Shown: positions 1-7,306, counted from the stretch's first letter. The stretch is 64,000 bases of DNA from Sporolactobacillus shoreae (GCF_004684935.1 NZ_SRJD01000003.1:62001-126000), one strand, 5' to 3'. The notes: generated by a model not told the origin, from the letters alone. Translations and numbers: made by a program.

Positions 1-566
1 AGTTTGATACGGTTAACAGCGTGACGATCAGTGTAGCCGGCAAAGTACTGAGTGAGTGGCCGGGCGGTGGGCAACCGGTCGGAAGAGATCTGACACGTGC
101 GGATGGAATCAATATGACCTTCGGAAGCGTGGCGGATGTGACGGGCAGCCGGTCTCAGACGGTTTATTATCTGGCTTCCGACAAGGGCAAATCTTTTGAC
201 GTGCCGGTCACTGTTCGCGTTGCGGACACCGCTGATCCGTTGTCTGCGCTGGTCAATGCGATGATTCATGAACCTGCGGGAAGCGACTTTATTTCAGCGT
301 TCAATCCGGATATTCAGTTGCTTGAGAAACCGGTGATTAAAAATGGCGTTGTGCAGCTGCATTTTAACAGCGCCATTTATGAAGATAAGGAATCCAAAAC
401 GATCAGTGATCAGGCGCTGCGCAGTTTGGTTCTGACCCTGACTGGTGAAAGTGGAATCAGGCAGGTATCCATTAAGATTGGCAATTCCAGTAAAGTGACA
501 CTTGAGTCAGGAAAGACACTCACGGGGCCTGTATCCCGGTCAATGGTAAACGCGTCCGGACTGTAA
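1..566 (+). CDS. gerM: Spore germination/sporulation protein GerM, 3' part
   Basis: The reading frame is open from base 3, so the window begins inside the gene and only about 188 C-terminal residues are present. The visible part contains the end of one GerMN-type domain (up to about GKSFDVPVTVRV) and most of a second one (about residues 75-170 of the fragment). GerM of B. subtilis is a lipoprotein of about 366 residues with two GerMN domains that helps attach mother-cell and forespore complexes during engulfment. The position just upstream of rph matches the B. subtilis order gerM-rph, which supports the call. The signal peptide and lipobox lie outside the window. Confidence 0.85.
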   Translation, partial: FDTVNSVTISVAGKVLSEWPGGGQPVGRDLTRADGINMTFGSVADVTGSRSQTVYYLASDKGKSFDVPVTVRVADTADPLSALVNAMIHEPAGSDFISAFNPDIQLLEKPVIKNGVVQLHFNSAIYEDKESKTISDQALRSLVLTLTGESGIRQVSIKIGNSSKVTLESGKTLTGPVSRSMVNASGL

Positions 567-592
567 TGACCAGATACAAATTATGGTATAGT

Positions 593-617
593 AAGAGGGG
601 CAGTTGCCTGCCCCTCT
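593..617 (+). terminator. Hairpin between gerM and rph
   Basis: A perfect 11-bp stem (AAGAGGGGCAG / CTGCCCCTCTT) with a 3-nt loop lies 26 bases after the gerM stop. There is no long T-run after it, so it may be a leaky terminator or an attenuator that partly separates gerM from rph. Confidence 0.45.
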
Positions 618-659
618 TCAGTTTGAGCAAAAATATAGTGACCGGAGGATATAGGTGTA

Positions 660-1412
660 ATGAGACCAGATGGAAGAAAAAATGATGAGCTTCGATCCAT
701 TCAAATACAGACGGGTTACATTATTCATCCGGAAGGATCTGTGCTGATCACGGTCGGCCAGACGAAAGTGATCTGCAATGCCAGTATAGAGGATAGGGTT
801 CCGCCGTTTATGCGCGGACAGAAAAAAGGGTGGATTACCGCCGAATATTCGATGCTTCCCCGGGCGACCCCTGAGCGTACGATGCGTGAATCCGCCCGCG
901 GGAAGATAGGCGGACGGACGATGGAAATTCAGCGCCTGATTGGCCGGGCGTTGCGCTCGGTCGTGGCTCTGGATCAGATCGGCGAGCGGACGATCTGGAT
1001 CGACTGTGATGTGATCCAGGCGGACGGTGGAACGCGTACGGCATCAATCACTGGCGCGTTTGTCGCCATGGTGCTTGCCTTTAAGAAAGCAATGGACCGC
1101 GGGCAGATTGAAAAAATTCCCGTCCATTCCTATCTGGCGGCCACTTCGGTCGGTATCCATCCCGTTTACGGGTCGATTCTCGACTTGTGCTACAAAGAAG
1201 ATTCCACAACGGATGTGGATATGAATATCGTCATGAACAGCAAAGGCCATTTTGTAGAGATACAGGGGACAGGCGAAGAAGCCACTTTCAGTGACGAGGA
1301 GCTGGCTGAACTGATCCGTCTGGCCAAGAAGGGAATTGGAGAACTGATTGCCGCCGAAAAGTCAGTGATCGGCGATATTCTGACAGAGCAAAAGGTGGGG
1401 ACCGGTAAGTGA
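660..1412 (+). CDS. rph: Ribonuclease PH
   Basis: A 250-residue phosphorolytic 3'-5' exoribonuclease that trims tRNA precursors, using inorganic phosphate and releasing nucleoside diphosphates. The start MRPDGR and the blocks [30 protein letters not shown] and [13 protein letters not shown] are diagnostic of the family and the length is normal. A GGAGG site lies about 11 bases before the ATG. It overlaps the next gene by four bases (GTGA), so rph and rdgB are translationally coupled, and ysnB follows directly. The gerM-rph-ysnA-ysnB order equals that of B. subtilis. Confidence 0.97.
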   Translation: MRPDGRKNDELRSIQIQTGYIIHPEGSVLITVGQTKVICNASIEDRVPPFMRGQKKGWITAEYSMLPRATPERTMRESARGKIGGRTMEIQRLIGRALRSVVALDQIGERTIWIDCDVIQADGGTRTASITGAFVAMVLAFKKAMDRGQIEKIPVHSYLAATSVGIHPVYGSILDLCYKEDSTTDVDMNIVMNSKGHFVEIQGTGEEATFSDEELAELIRLAKKGIGELIAAEKSVIGDILTEQKVGTGK

Positions 1413-2011
1413 CACAAGTATTAATTGCATCCAATAATCAGGGGAAAATCAGGGAGATCAAAACTTTGCTCGCGGATTTTCATGTGGAGGTCCGCTCACT
1501 GAAAGATCTTGGCATTGACATTGATGTGCCTGAAACAGGTACAACTTTTCAGGAAAACGCCGCTTTGAAGGCAGAAACGCTTTCCAAAAAAATGAATATG
1601 ATCACGCTTGCCGATGATTCCGGGCTCTCTGTCGACGCGATCGGTGGTGAACCGGGAATCTTTTCAGCCCGTTATTCAGGTCCGGAAAAGGACAGTGAGC
1701 GAAACATCGATAAATTACTTGGAAAATTAGACGGGATTCCTTTAGAAAAGCGCACAGCCCATTTTACGTGTGTGCTGGCATTCAGTCGTCCCGGAAAGCC
1801 AACTCGTTTTGCGGAGGGACGCTGCGACGGACTGATCACACTTGAACGCCATGGCAGCGACGGATTTGGCTATGATCCCGTCTTCCTCGTCCCACAAGAG
1901 AAACTGACTTTCGCGGAAATGGGCGATGAAGAAAAGAACACAATCAGCCATCGCGCTCTGGCGCTCCGCCAACTGAAGGCGAATTGGAAAAATTGGGCCG
2001 GTGAGGAATAA
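1409..2011 (+). CDS. rdgB: dITP/XTP pyrophosphatase (RdgB/HAM1 family)
   Basis: Cleans the nucleotide pool by hydrolysing dITP, ITP and XTP to monophosphates plus pyrophosphate. The 200-residue protein starts [17 protein letters not shown], carrying the N-terminal SNNxGK motif, and has the FxENAxLKA and [11 protein letters not shown] blocks and the C-terminal [11 protein letters not shown] and SHRALAL blocks of the HAM1 family. The start is GTG overlapping the rph stop by four bases, and its own stop shares a base with the ysnB start (TAATG). Orthologue of B. subtilis ysnA. Confidence 0.96.
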   Translation: MTQVLIASNNQGKIREIKTLLADFHVEVRSLKDLGIDIDVPETGTTFQENAALKAETLSKKMNMITLADDSGLSVDAIGGEPGIFSARYSGPEKDSERNIDKLLGKLDGIPLEKRTAHFTCVLAFSRPGKPTRFAEGRCDGLITLERHGSDGFGYDPVFLVPQEKLTFAEMGDEEKNTISHRALALRQLKANWKNWAGEE

Positions 2012-2535
2012 TGAAATGGCTGATCGTCAGTGATACGCATGGCCTGAAGAACGAAGTAGCTGAATTGAAAAAGCGTTATGAAGGACAGGTCGAGGCTTTG
2101 ATTCACTGCGGTGATTCGGAACTCCGGGCAGACAGCCCGGAGATTCAGAATTACCTGACTGTGGAAGGCAACTGCGATTTACCGGGGAATTTTCCAAATG
2201 AAATTGTCCGTCAGTCTGGTCCGCTTAAACTGTTGGTTGCCCACGGACATTTGCTTGGCGTCAGAACTTCTCCGGCTAATCTGATTTATCGCGGTCTTGA
2301 AGAAAAGGCTGACGTCATATGTTATGGGCATACACATTTTGCCGGATCGTTCAAAGAGCAAGGTATGATAGGCATTAATCCCGGAAGCCTCCGCCTGCCG
2401 AGAAATTATCCAGAAGGTACATATGTGATTCTCGATCTCAGCCCGGACAGGAAGAGGATCAGGGTGAATTACTTTAACTTTAAGGGTGAGCCGGTGAAAA
2501 AGTTCACTACCGAATATTCATGGGATGTCAAATAG
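2011..2535 (+). CDS. ysnB: YsnB, MJ0936/YfcE-type metallophosphoesterase
   Basis: A 174-residue calcineurin-like phosphoesterase. Metal-binding motifs are visible: SDTHG near residue 7, CGDSE near 34, EGNCD near 55, a VAHGH block near 76 and CYGHTHF near 98. This is the compact YfcE-type fold; known members hydrolyse phosphodiesters with Mn, but the natural substrate is unsettled. It is the last gene of the rph-rdgB-ysnB operon, is coupled to rdgB by TAATG and is followed by a strong terminator. Confidence 0.93.
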   Translation: MKWLIVSDTHGLKNEVAELKKRYEGQVEALIHCGDSELRADSPEIQNYLTVEGNCDLPGNFPNEIVRQSGPLKLLVAHGHLLGVRTSPANLIYRGLEEKADVICYGHTHFAGSFKEQGMIGINPGSLRLPRNYPEGTYVILDLSPDRKRIRVNYFNFKGEPVKKFTTEYSWDVK

Positions 2536-2552
2536 ATCTGGCTATTAAAGAT

Positions 2553-2589
2553 GGCCCGGTTTCTGTGCAATCAGAAACCGGGCCTTTTT
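2553..2589 (+). terminator. Rho-independent terminator of the rph operon
   Basis: A 13-bp perfect stem (GGCCCGGTTTCTG / CAGAAACCGGGCC) with a 5-nt loop is followed by TTTTTC. It lies 17 bases after the ysnB stop. A second, shorter palindrome (TGACACCTT / AAGGTGTCA) follows at 2601-2622. Confidence 0.93.
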
Positions 2590-2849
2590 CACATATAAAA
2601 TGACACCTTCTTCAAGGTGTCATCGGAAATGATGAGGAGGGGCACTTATACGGCGGATTTTCAGACAGTCTGATTGTCTGCCTGATAGTTTATCTTATGT
2701 AGCGCTCTGCAACGGAGAAAGGGATGGATGGAGGAGTAAAAAGGCCTCTTTTTACAAGGAATGAATGAGACATCATGAAATTGGAAAAACTGCCCATTAG
2801 ATACGGATCGGCTGCATGCTTGATTCGTTATCAGGATTGAGGTGGTTTT

Positions 2850-2942
2850 GTGGAAGGTCATTTTTTTAAAGGTGCGGCATGGGCGATGGCGATCTGCCTT
2901 CCGTTCTGGATGCTCGTTGTCATTCTGTTCCTAATCTTCTGA
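2850..2942 (+). CDS. Possible 30-residue membrane peptide
   Basis: A GTG-initiated frame preceded by AGGTGG at a spacing of four bases. The product begins MEGHFFKGAAWAMAICLPFW and continues as one hydrophobic segment ending in Phe, so it could be a single-pass membrane micro-protein of the type common in sporulating Bacillales. No family is recognised, and the short length and non-ATG start keep this tentative. Confidence 0.35.
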   Translation: MEGHFFKGAAWAMAICLPFWMLVVILFLIF

Positions 2943-3215
2943 TTGGGTTGTCCGCGCTGCTTTGTACTGCTACAATCGAGAAGTAGAAATTGAGAAAAGG
3001 GCGGGTATCAGCGCTCGGTTGCGATGTACCAAGAGTACAGTGTCTACCGCCAATGCTACTGAAACGGCATTCGTGATGGCACGATATGTAGAAAAGACGC
3101 CAAGGATCATTTGGCGGTCTCTTTTGAATCAGATTTGTAAATTTGTTATTTAAAAATCATTAAATTATTAAAAAAGTATAGAAAATTGTTTCACTCTCTG
3201 CTATATTAGTAGAGC

Positions 3216-3264
3216 ACTTCATTAAAGCAATAATCCCCATTGAGCCCTTTGAGGGCTTTTTTTT
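3216..3264 (+). ncRNA. Candidate C-rich small RNA upstream of ku
   Basis: A short segment containing AAAGCAATAATCCCC ends in an intrinsic terminator, AGCCCT-TTG-AGGGCT followed by at least seven T. It resembles the stronger small RNA candidate at 6936-6988 in layout (ACTT, then AAGCAATA, a C-run and a CCCTTT..AGGG terminator stem). A -10-like TATATT lies at 3202-3207, but no convincing -35 was found. It may instead be the terminator of an unseen transcript. Confidence 0.35.
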
Positions 3265-3294
3265 ATTTCTCCTACCCGGCGAATACTTCACTTA

Positions 3295-3324
3295 TCATAC
3301 ATTCTCCCTATTGGGCGCATACTA
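3295..3324 (+). promoter_or_regulatory. Putative sigma-G promoter of ku-ligD
   Basis: TCATA, 18 bases, then CATACTA. The sigma-G consensus is GHATR-N18-CATNNTA, so the -10 is perfect and the -35 has one mismatch. The B. subtilis ku/ligD genes are known to be forespore genes under sigma G. The predicted transcript start is very close to the ribosome binding site (AGGTG at 3331), which leaves only a minimal leader and lowers confidence somewhat. Confidence 0.5.
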
Positions 3325-3341
3325 CCTTCGAGGTGAAAGCT

Positions 3342-4154
3342 ATGCGCACGATGTGGAAAGGCTCAATTCAGTTCGGCCTTGTTTATATCCCAATCAAACT
3401 CTACACAGCGACGGAAGATAAAGACATCAAATTAAGAATGCTTCACAAAGACTGCATGGCACCAATCAACTATACAAGAACCTGTTCAAAATGCGGCAAG
3501 GCTGTCACGCCTGAAGAGATTATTAAGGCTTATGAATACGCTCCTGAGCAATTTGTGCCGATTAGTGAGCAGGAATTGAATGAACTGCAGGATGACAGCA
3601 GCAAAAGCATTGAAATTATTAATTTTGTAAACCTCAGTGAGATCGATCCGATTTATTTCGAAAAGTCTTACTTTATCGGACCGGACAGCGGGCAGGGACT
3701 TCGGGCGTTCTCTTTACTGCGGCAGACAATCAGTGATTCAGATAAAATCGGGCTTGCCAATATTATTATTCGCGCCAAACAGCATCTCGCGGCCATTCGC
3801 AGTTATGGAAATGGGATGCTTCTTGAGACACTGTATTATCCCGATGAAGTGCGAAGCATGAATGAAGTGCCCGGATTAAGCGACATAGCTCCCGAAAATG
3901 CGCCCAAAGAAGTGGAAATTGCCTCGCAGCTGGTTGGACAGTTGACAACGGAATTCAAACCCGACAACTATAAAGATGACTACCGTCTGAAAATGCAGAA
4001 ACTGATTGAAAACAAAGTGGCCGGAATCATTCCCCAGGAGAAAAAGGACGCTCCGAGGCAGAAGAATGTGGTCGACCTACTTGCTGCGCTTGAAGCGAGT
4101 GTCAGAGAGACCAAGCCGAAGAGACGGGCACCGCGGCGGAAAAAAACGGTATAG
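3342..4154 (+). CDS. ku: Non-homologous end joining protein Ku
   Basis: A bacterial Ku homodimer subunit of 270 residues that rings double-strand DNA ends and recruits LigD. The N-terminus MRTMWKGSIQFGLVYIPIKL is the family signature; a CMAPI..C..C zinc-like cluster lies near residues 38-55 and the core beta-barrel ends near 230. A basic Lys/Arg-rich tail (KPKRRAPRRKKTV) follows, as in DNA-binding Ku tails. The ATG at 3342 was chosen because of AGGTGAAAGCT upstream and because the longer upstream frame lacks Ku homology. The ligase gene begins four bases after the stop, so the two form an operon. In B. subtilis this pair (ykoV/ykoU) repairs spore DNA at germination. Confidence 0.96.
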   Translation: MRTMWKGSIQFGLVYIPIKLYTATEDKDIKLRMLHKDCMAPINYTRTCSKCGKAVTPEEIIKAYEYAPEQFVPISEQELNELQDDSSKSIEIINFVNLSEIDPIYFEKSYFIGPDSGQGLRAFSLLRQTISDSDKIGLANIIIRAKQHLAAIRSYGNGMLLETLYYPDEVRSMNEVPGLSDIAPENAPKEVEIASQLVGQLTTEFKPDNYKDDYRLKMQKLIENKVAGIIPQEKKDAPRQKNVVDLLAALEASVRETKPKRRAPRRKKTV

Positions 4155-4158
4155 CGCG

Positions 4159-5106
4159 ATGGAATTTCATCCGATTATTCCGCCCGAACCGGTGTTATTC
4201 AAACAAATACCGGACGGCACAGAATGGCTGCATCAGGTCAAATGGGACGGGGTCAGGATCCTTACTTATTACGACGGCAAAGAGGTCCGTCTTTTTAACC
4301 GCAGGCTGAATGAGCGAACCGATATATTTCCGGAACTGAAGGATGTCGACTCTTATACAACTGCGACTTCTGTGATTTTCGACGGTGAAGTCATTGCTCT
4401 TGACGAGGAAGGCAAGCCATCCTTCCACGAAGTGATGAGGCGCGACGGAATCAGAAGCAAGGAACGTGCGCTGCGGGCCGTGGACATCGTGCCGATCACA
4501 TACATGATCTTTGACGTGATCTTCTGCAATGGCCAATGGCTGGATCATGAAGAACTGGATATACGATTGGCTATGCTTTCGAAGATCGTCAGACCGAATG
4601 GGACAGTCCGGCTGGTATCTTCCTATGAAGACGGGTTCGCACTTTTCGATGCTGTTTGCGAACAGGGCCTTGAGGGTATCGTGTCCAAGAGGCGAAACAG
4701 TGAGTATCCGATGCGGAGAAAAGATCCGGCCTGGAGAAAAATTAAATACTATAAAGACCTGATCGCAGTCATCGGTGGTGTCACTTTCCGTTCCGGGATT
4801 GTCAATGCATTGCTGCTCGGCCTTTATAACGAGCGGGATCAGCTGATCTACATCGGGCATGCGGGAACGGGAAAACTGACTTCATCGGATTGGGTAACCC
4901 TCACGCGGAAATTAATTCCGCTGCAGTCAGAAAACAGGCCTTTTTTTAATTTGCCCGAACGGACGAAGGGAGCGCAGTGGCTGATTCCAAAGCTGACGGC
5001 TAAAATTCAGTATCAGGCCTGGACTTCGTCGGGATCCTTGAGACAGCCCAGTATCCAGGCGATTGTCGATCAAAATCCGGAAAAGTGCAGGTTAAACTTA
5101 TGTTGA
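4159..5106 (+). CDS. ligD: ATP-dependent DNA ligase, LigD ligase domain as a separate protein
   Basis: Covalent AMP-dependent ligase of the bacterial NHEJ pathway, 315 residues. The adenylation motif KWDGVR places the nucleotidyl lysine at residue 28; downstream motifs FDGEVIAL, MIFDVIF, EGIVSKR and WRKIKYYKD match the nucleotidyltransferase core, followed by an OB-fold to the end. B. subtilis LigD (YkoU) is one protein of about 611 residues with ligase then polymerase domain. Here the ligase ends at residue 315 (..RLNLC) and the polymerase is a separate overlapping frame. The overlap of seven bases with its own start codon suggests a genuine split or a recent frameshift. Confidence 0.93.
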   Translation: MEFHPIIPPEPVLFKQIPDGTEWLHQVKWDGVRILTYYDGKEVRLFNRRLNERTDIFPELKDVDSYTTATSVIFDGEVIALDEEGKPSFHEVMRRDGIRSKERALRAVDIVPITYMIFDVIFCNGQWLDHEELDIRLAMLSKIVRPNGTVRLVSSYEDGFALFDAVCEQGLEGIVSKRRNSEYPMRRKDPAWRKIKYYKDLIAVIGGVTFRSGIVNALLLGLYNERDQLIYIGHAGTGKLTSSDWVTLTRKLIPLQSENRPFFNLPERTKGAQWLIPKLTAKIQYQAWTSSGSLRQPSIQAIVDQNPEKCRLNLC

Positions 5107-6005
5107 ATACAGTAAATTCCATTTCCAAAAGTCAAGGCACTGAGCTGACACATCCGGACAAAATCATTTGGGAGAAACCTCAAATCAATAAATTTCAGTA
5201 TCTCTCTTATCTCAGCCGCGCCGCACCGCGGATGCTTCCATTCCTGACCGGTCGTCAGCTGACCGTTATTCGCTGGCCGCACGGAGTACCAGGGGCATCT
5301 TTTTTTCAGAAAAACTGTCCGGATTATGCGCCTGACTTTATTCAGACATCGGAAAAAGACGGTACACGCTACATCGTATGTAACGATCTCAAAACGCTGC
5401 TCTGGATGGGCAACCAGCTTGCTATCGAATACCACATTCCGTTTCAGAAGGCAGGTTCGGTGCGTCCACAGGAAATTGTTTTTGATCTTGATCCGGCTGA
5501 GCGCGCGGACTTCCCCCTGGCGATTAAAGCGGCGAGAGAGATGAAGCAACTATTTGACAGGCTGATGATCAGAGGCTATCCAAAGCTTTCCGGGAGCAGG
5601 GGCATTCAGATTCACATTCCAATTCATTATCTTCGATTGTCCTATTCGGATACACGTCTTTTCACATCATTCGTTGCTGGTGTTCTGGTTGAAAAATTTC
5701 CGGATGATTTTACAACCGAGAGGCTGAAGAAAAACCGCGGCGGCCGGCTTTATATTGATTACGTGCAGCACGCCGCAGGAAAAACAATTATTTGTCCCTA
5801 CTCACCGCGGGGAAAAGAGGGGGCTACAGTAGCTGCTCCACTGTTTTGGGAAGAAGTCTGCGACCGGTTAAGGATGGAAGACTTCTCCATACCTGCAGTT
5901 TTTGAAAGAATGTCAAACGGTACTGATCCAATGCGGGATTTTTTCCAACAGAAAAATGATTCGTTGACGAGGATTATTCGTTCACTTAAAAGAAGGCTTT
6001 GTTAA
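5100..6005 (+). CDS. ligD: LigD polymerase/primase domain (AEP family) as a separate protein
   Basis: A 301-residue archaeo-eukaryotic-primase-type polymerase that fills ends with ribo- or deoxynucleotides during end joining. Visible motifs are ELTHPDKIIWE at the start, the metal-binding IVFDLDP (DxD) near residue 130, SGSRGIQIHIPI near 163, and IDYVQHAAGKTIICPYSPR near 220. The ATG at 5100 overlaps the ligase stop by seven bases and is preceded by AGGTTAAACTT. The last codons and stop lie inside a dispersed repeat (5995-6092), so the C-terminus may have been reshaped by repeat insertion. Confidence 0.9.
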   Translation: MLNTVNSISKSQGTELTHPDKIIWEKPQINKFQYLSYLSRAAPRMLPFLTGRQLTVIRWPHGVPGASFFQKNCPDYAPDFIQTSEKDGTRYIVCNDLKTLLWMGNQLAIEYHIPFQKAGSVRPQEIVFDLDPAERADFPLAIKAAREMKQLFDRLMIRGYPKLSGSRGIQIHIPIHYLRLSYSDTRLFTSFVAGVLVEKFPDDFTTERLKKNRGGRLYIDYVQHAAGKTIICPYSPRGKEGATVAAPLFWEEVCDRLRMEDFSIPAVFERMSNGTDPMRDFFQQKNDSLTRIIRSLKRRLC

Positions 6006-6092
6006 AGTTTTCTGTTGTTTTTCGCTCCAGACACTCGCTTTCCGCTCCAATCAACGGAGGGGCAAAAACAACATTGAATTTAAACATAGCCT
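5995..6092. repeat. Dispersed repeat copy A, with inverted ends
   Basis: The element begins GGCTTTGTTAAAG and ends TTTAAACATAGCC, so its ends are near-perfect inverted repeats. The interior holds CGCTCC and GGAGGGGC blocks. Related copies lie at 6252-6340, 26651-26730 and 59267-59342. The ends could fold into one large hairpin, as in REP/MITE-like elements. It contains the stop codon of the LigD polymerase gene. Confidence 0.7.
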
Positions 6093-6138
6093 AAAAGAAA
6101 AAAATGGATCCTTGATAAGGTTCATTTTATGAAAACAG

Positions 6139-6168
6139 TTGAAATCCCATATATCCTAGTTGTATAAT
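6139..6168 (+). promoter_or_regulatory. Sigma-A-type promoter for a short transcript
   Basis: TTGAAA, an 18-base spacer and TATAAT. It lies about 40 bases before a strong terminator and drives no recognised gene. Confidence 0.55.
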
Positions 6169-6174
6169 ATGAAT

Positions 6175-6238
6175 TACCTTCTGTTTTTGTTTTTCGTTTC
6201 TTTCTCATCTCTCTGCCCTAACGCAGAGAGTTTTTTTT
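6175..6238 (+). ncRNA. Candidate U-rich small RNA
   Basis: A stretch of roughly 64 bases lies between a sigma-A promoter and a terminator (CTCTCTGC / GCAGAGAG plus eight T). The body is almost all T and C (CTTCTGTTTTTGTTTTTCG). A 24-codon frame begins within it but has no ribosome binding site, so an RNA product is preferred. No family is recognised. Confidence 0.45.
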
Positions 6239-6251
6239 CGTAATGGCCCTG

Positions 6252-6340
6252 GTTAAAACTCAGCGTTGTTTGAGCGGAAGGTGCGAGGCTCTTGTGGGAA
6301 CAGAGAGCGCACGAAGCGAAAAACAACTGATACGTTTAAC
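6252..6340. repeat. Dispersed repeat copy B
   Basis: Starts GTTAAAACTCAGCGTTG and ends CAACTGATACGTTTAAC, giving imperfect inverted ends. The interior carries GAGCGGAAGG and GGGAACAGAGAGCG, which match GAGCGGAAGG and GGGAACAGCGAG of copy C at 26651-26730. It is separated from copy A by the small RNA candidate. Confidence 0.6.
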
Positions 6341-6350
6341 GGTACCTTCA

Positions 6351-6382
6351 CAATAAATAAAGGGCACCTTGATGGGTACCCT
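6351..6382 (-). terminator. Terminator of yjcZ-like gene 1
   Basis: On the minus strand AGGGTACC, a 6-base loop, GGTGCCCT, then TTATTTATT. The same AGGGTACC..GGTRCCCT stem type occurs after the yjcZ-like genes at 11525, 11853 and 17323. Confidence 0.8.
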
Positions 6383-6427
6383 GAACTGAAGCCCGGTATT
6401 TGTCTGGGGTGAGGCATGCTCTCCATT

Positions 6428-6532
6428 TTAGTAGCAGAAAGCTGTGCCGATAATGACGAGCAGAATAAACAGAACAATCAATAGCGCAAAACTATTTCCG
6501 TGTACGATTCCGCCGGTAGCCGGAGTGCCCAT
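6428..6532 (-). CDS. YjcZ-family sporulation micro-protein 1
   Basis: A 34-residue protein, MGTPATGGIVHGNSFALLIV then LFILLVIIGTAFCY. The tail SFALLIVLFILLVIIG is the YjcZ-family signature: a short Gly-rich head and one C-terminal membrane segment ending near Tyr. A strong AGGAGGTG site precedes the ATG. B. subtilis YjcZ/YozV-type proteins are made during sporulation; their role is unclear. It is one of four copies in this window and has its own terminator, so it is monocistronic. Confidence 0.85.
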   Translation of the reverse strand: MGTPATGGIVHGNSFALLIVLFILLVIIGTAFCY

Positions 6533-6561
6533 ACGTGACACCTCCTCATCTCATGATAATT

Positions 6562-6570
6562 TATTATATG
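6562..6570 (-). promoter_or_regulatory. CATA-type -10 of yjcZ-like gene 1
   Basis: CATATAATA on the minus strand, about 30 bases before the start codon, fits the mother-cell sigma-E/K -10 pattern CATANNNTA. The upstream block ATTCCGCATTCG is shared with the copy at 11853-12026. Confidence 0.5.
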
Positions 6571-6900
6571 AGCCGCGGGCGAATGCGGAATGAATAAATG
6601 GCCCATTTGCTTACGCACGAGAATACGGGGAAAAATTCCCATGAAAAGTGCGATTTTGTTTATTTTTTGTATAGATTTAATTGTTACAGTGTTAAAGGGG
6701 AGTTTCATCATATAGTTTGATCCTGCAGAATGAATATAAAAGTCCTTTTGCAGGATTTTTTTCTATGGATTAATGAAAAATTAAGGTTCTGAATTTACGA
6801 TGTATTTGTCAGGTTGGCAGTTCCATTGACCGATGCTTTCTAAAGACAGCTTCTCTGAAACCAAGTGAGCTGCCGAAGCGTAAGTATAACCAAATGGAAA

Positions 6901-6930
6901 GCATGGCAAAGTGCCGATGCTGTCATTATA
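6901..6930 (+). promoter_or_regulatory. Sigma-G-type promoter of a small RNA
   Basis: GCATG, exactly 18 bases, then CATTATA. This matches the forespore sigma-G consensus GHATR-N18-CATNNTA at every defined base. No protein gene follows before the terminator at 6961-6988. Confidence 0.7.
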
Positions 6931-6935
6931 ACTTG

Positions 6936-6988
6936 AATGAAGCAATACCCCCCCAATTTCAGGACCCTTTTAAGGGTCCTATTTTTTT
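6936..6988 (+). ncRNA. Candidate forespore small RNA with a C7 run (CsfG-like)
   Basis: A short RNA of about 50-60 bases begins just after a perfect sigma-G-type promoter. It carries GAAGCAATACCCCCCC and ends in a strong terminator, AGGACCCTT-TT-AAGGGTCCT followed by ATTTTTTT. A sporulation-specific small RNA, CsfG, transcribed by sigma F/G and conserved in endospore formers, is known and fits in size and regulation. Identity with CsfG is an inference because I cannot align it here. C-runs of this kind could pair with ribosome binding sites. Confidence 0.6.
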
Positions 6989-7007
6989 ATGGTTTAGGGT
7001 CAATCAG

Positions 7008-7037
7008 TTGTATCAATCAAGCTTTCCAGAGTATAAT
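7008..7037 (+). promoter_or_regulatory. Promoter of the small ORF at 7082
   Basis: TTGTAT, an 18-base spacer and TATAAT, about 45 bases before the small membrane ORF. Confidence 0.5.
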
Positions 7038-7081
7038 ATAGATATGGAAACGTTTACAATTCCATAAGGAGCGTGAGAGAG

Positions 7082-7183
7082 ATGTTAGCTGTAGGTGTGT
7101 TTGGCACAATTGTTTTAATCGTTCCTGTTATTGGCGCTGTCTGGTGGGACAGATATAGAAAAAGTTTAGGGTTGTATGACTGA
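7082..7183 (+). CDS. 33-residue single-pass membrane protein
   Basis: Sequence MLAVGVFGTIVLIVPVIGAV then WWDRYRKSLGLYD: one hydrophobic helix followed by a charged, basic tail. AAGGAG lies 11 bases before the ATG and a sigma-A-like promoter is upstream. No family is recognised. The clear signals make it a likely real micro-protein gene. Confidence 0.6.
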   Translation: MLAVGVFGTIVLIVPVIGAVWWDRYRKSLGLYD

Positions 7184-7262
7184 TTCAACGGACCCGGACG
7201 GAATACATGCCGGTCACAGACCGGCGATACATAGGATCATTTAAGTGAAAAAATATATGTGG

Positions 7263-7303
7263 ACAAACAGATACAGGGGACATTTTACCCTGTATCTGTT
7301 TGT
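7263..7303 (-). terminator. Strong hairpin, probable terminator of the gene at 7307-7864
   Basis: A 16-bp perfect stem, ACAAACAGATACAGGG with its complement, and a 9-base loop. It starts three bases beyond the minus-strand stop. T-rich sequence follows on the minus strand (CCACATATATTTTTT), so termination is leftward. Confidence 0.75.
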
Positions 7304-7306
7304 GTA

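Larger units (their letters stand above)
2590..3341. other. Long gene-poor spacer before ku
   Basis: About 750 bases with no confident large gene. It contains the palindrome at 2601-2622, a possible 30-codon membrane peptide gene (2850-2942), a hairpin around 3098-3120 (GCCAA/TTGGC), a C-rich candidate small RNA at 3216-3264 and the putative ku promoter at 3295-3324. The rest shows no recognisable coding or repeat signal. Confidence 0.6.

Noticed and set aside
2962-3153. A 63-codon frame in the spacer before ku
   Set aside because: No ribosome site, atypical composition and several alternative frames; not supported as a gene.
4195-4860. A 221-residue minus-strand frame opposite the DNA ligase gene
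   Set aside because: Antisense shadow of the conserved ligase core.
6170-6244. A 24-codon frame (MNYLLFLFFVSFSS..) inside the U-rich transcript
   Set aside because: No ribosome binding site and the hydrophobic content follows from the T-rich RNA.
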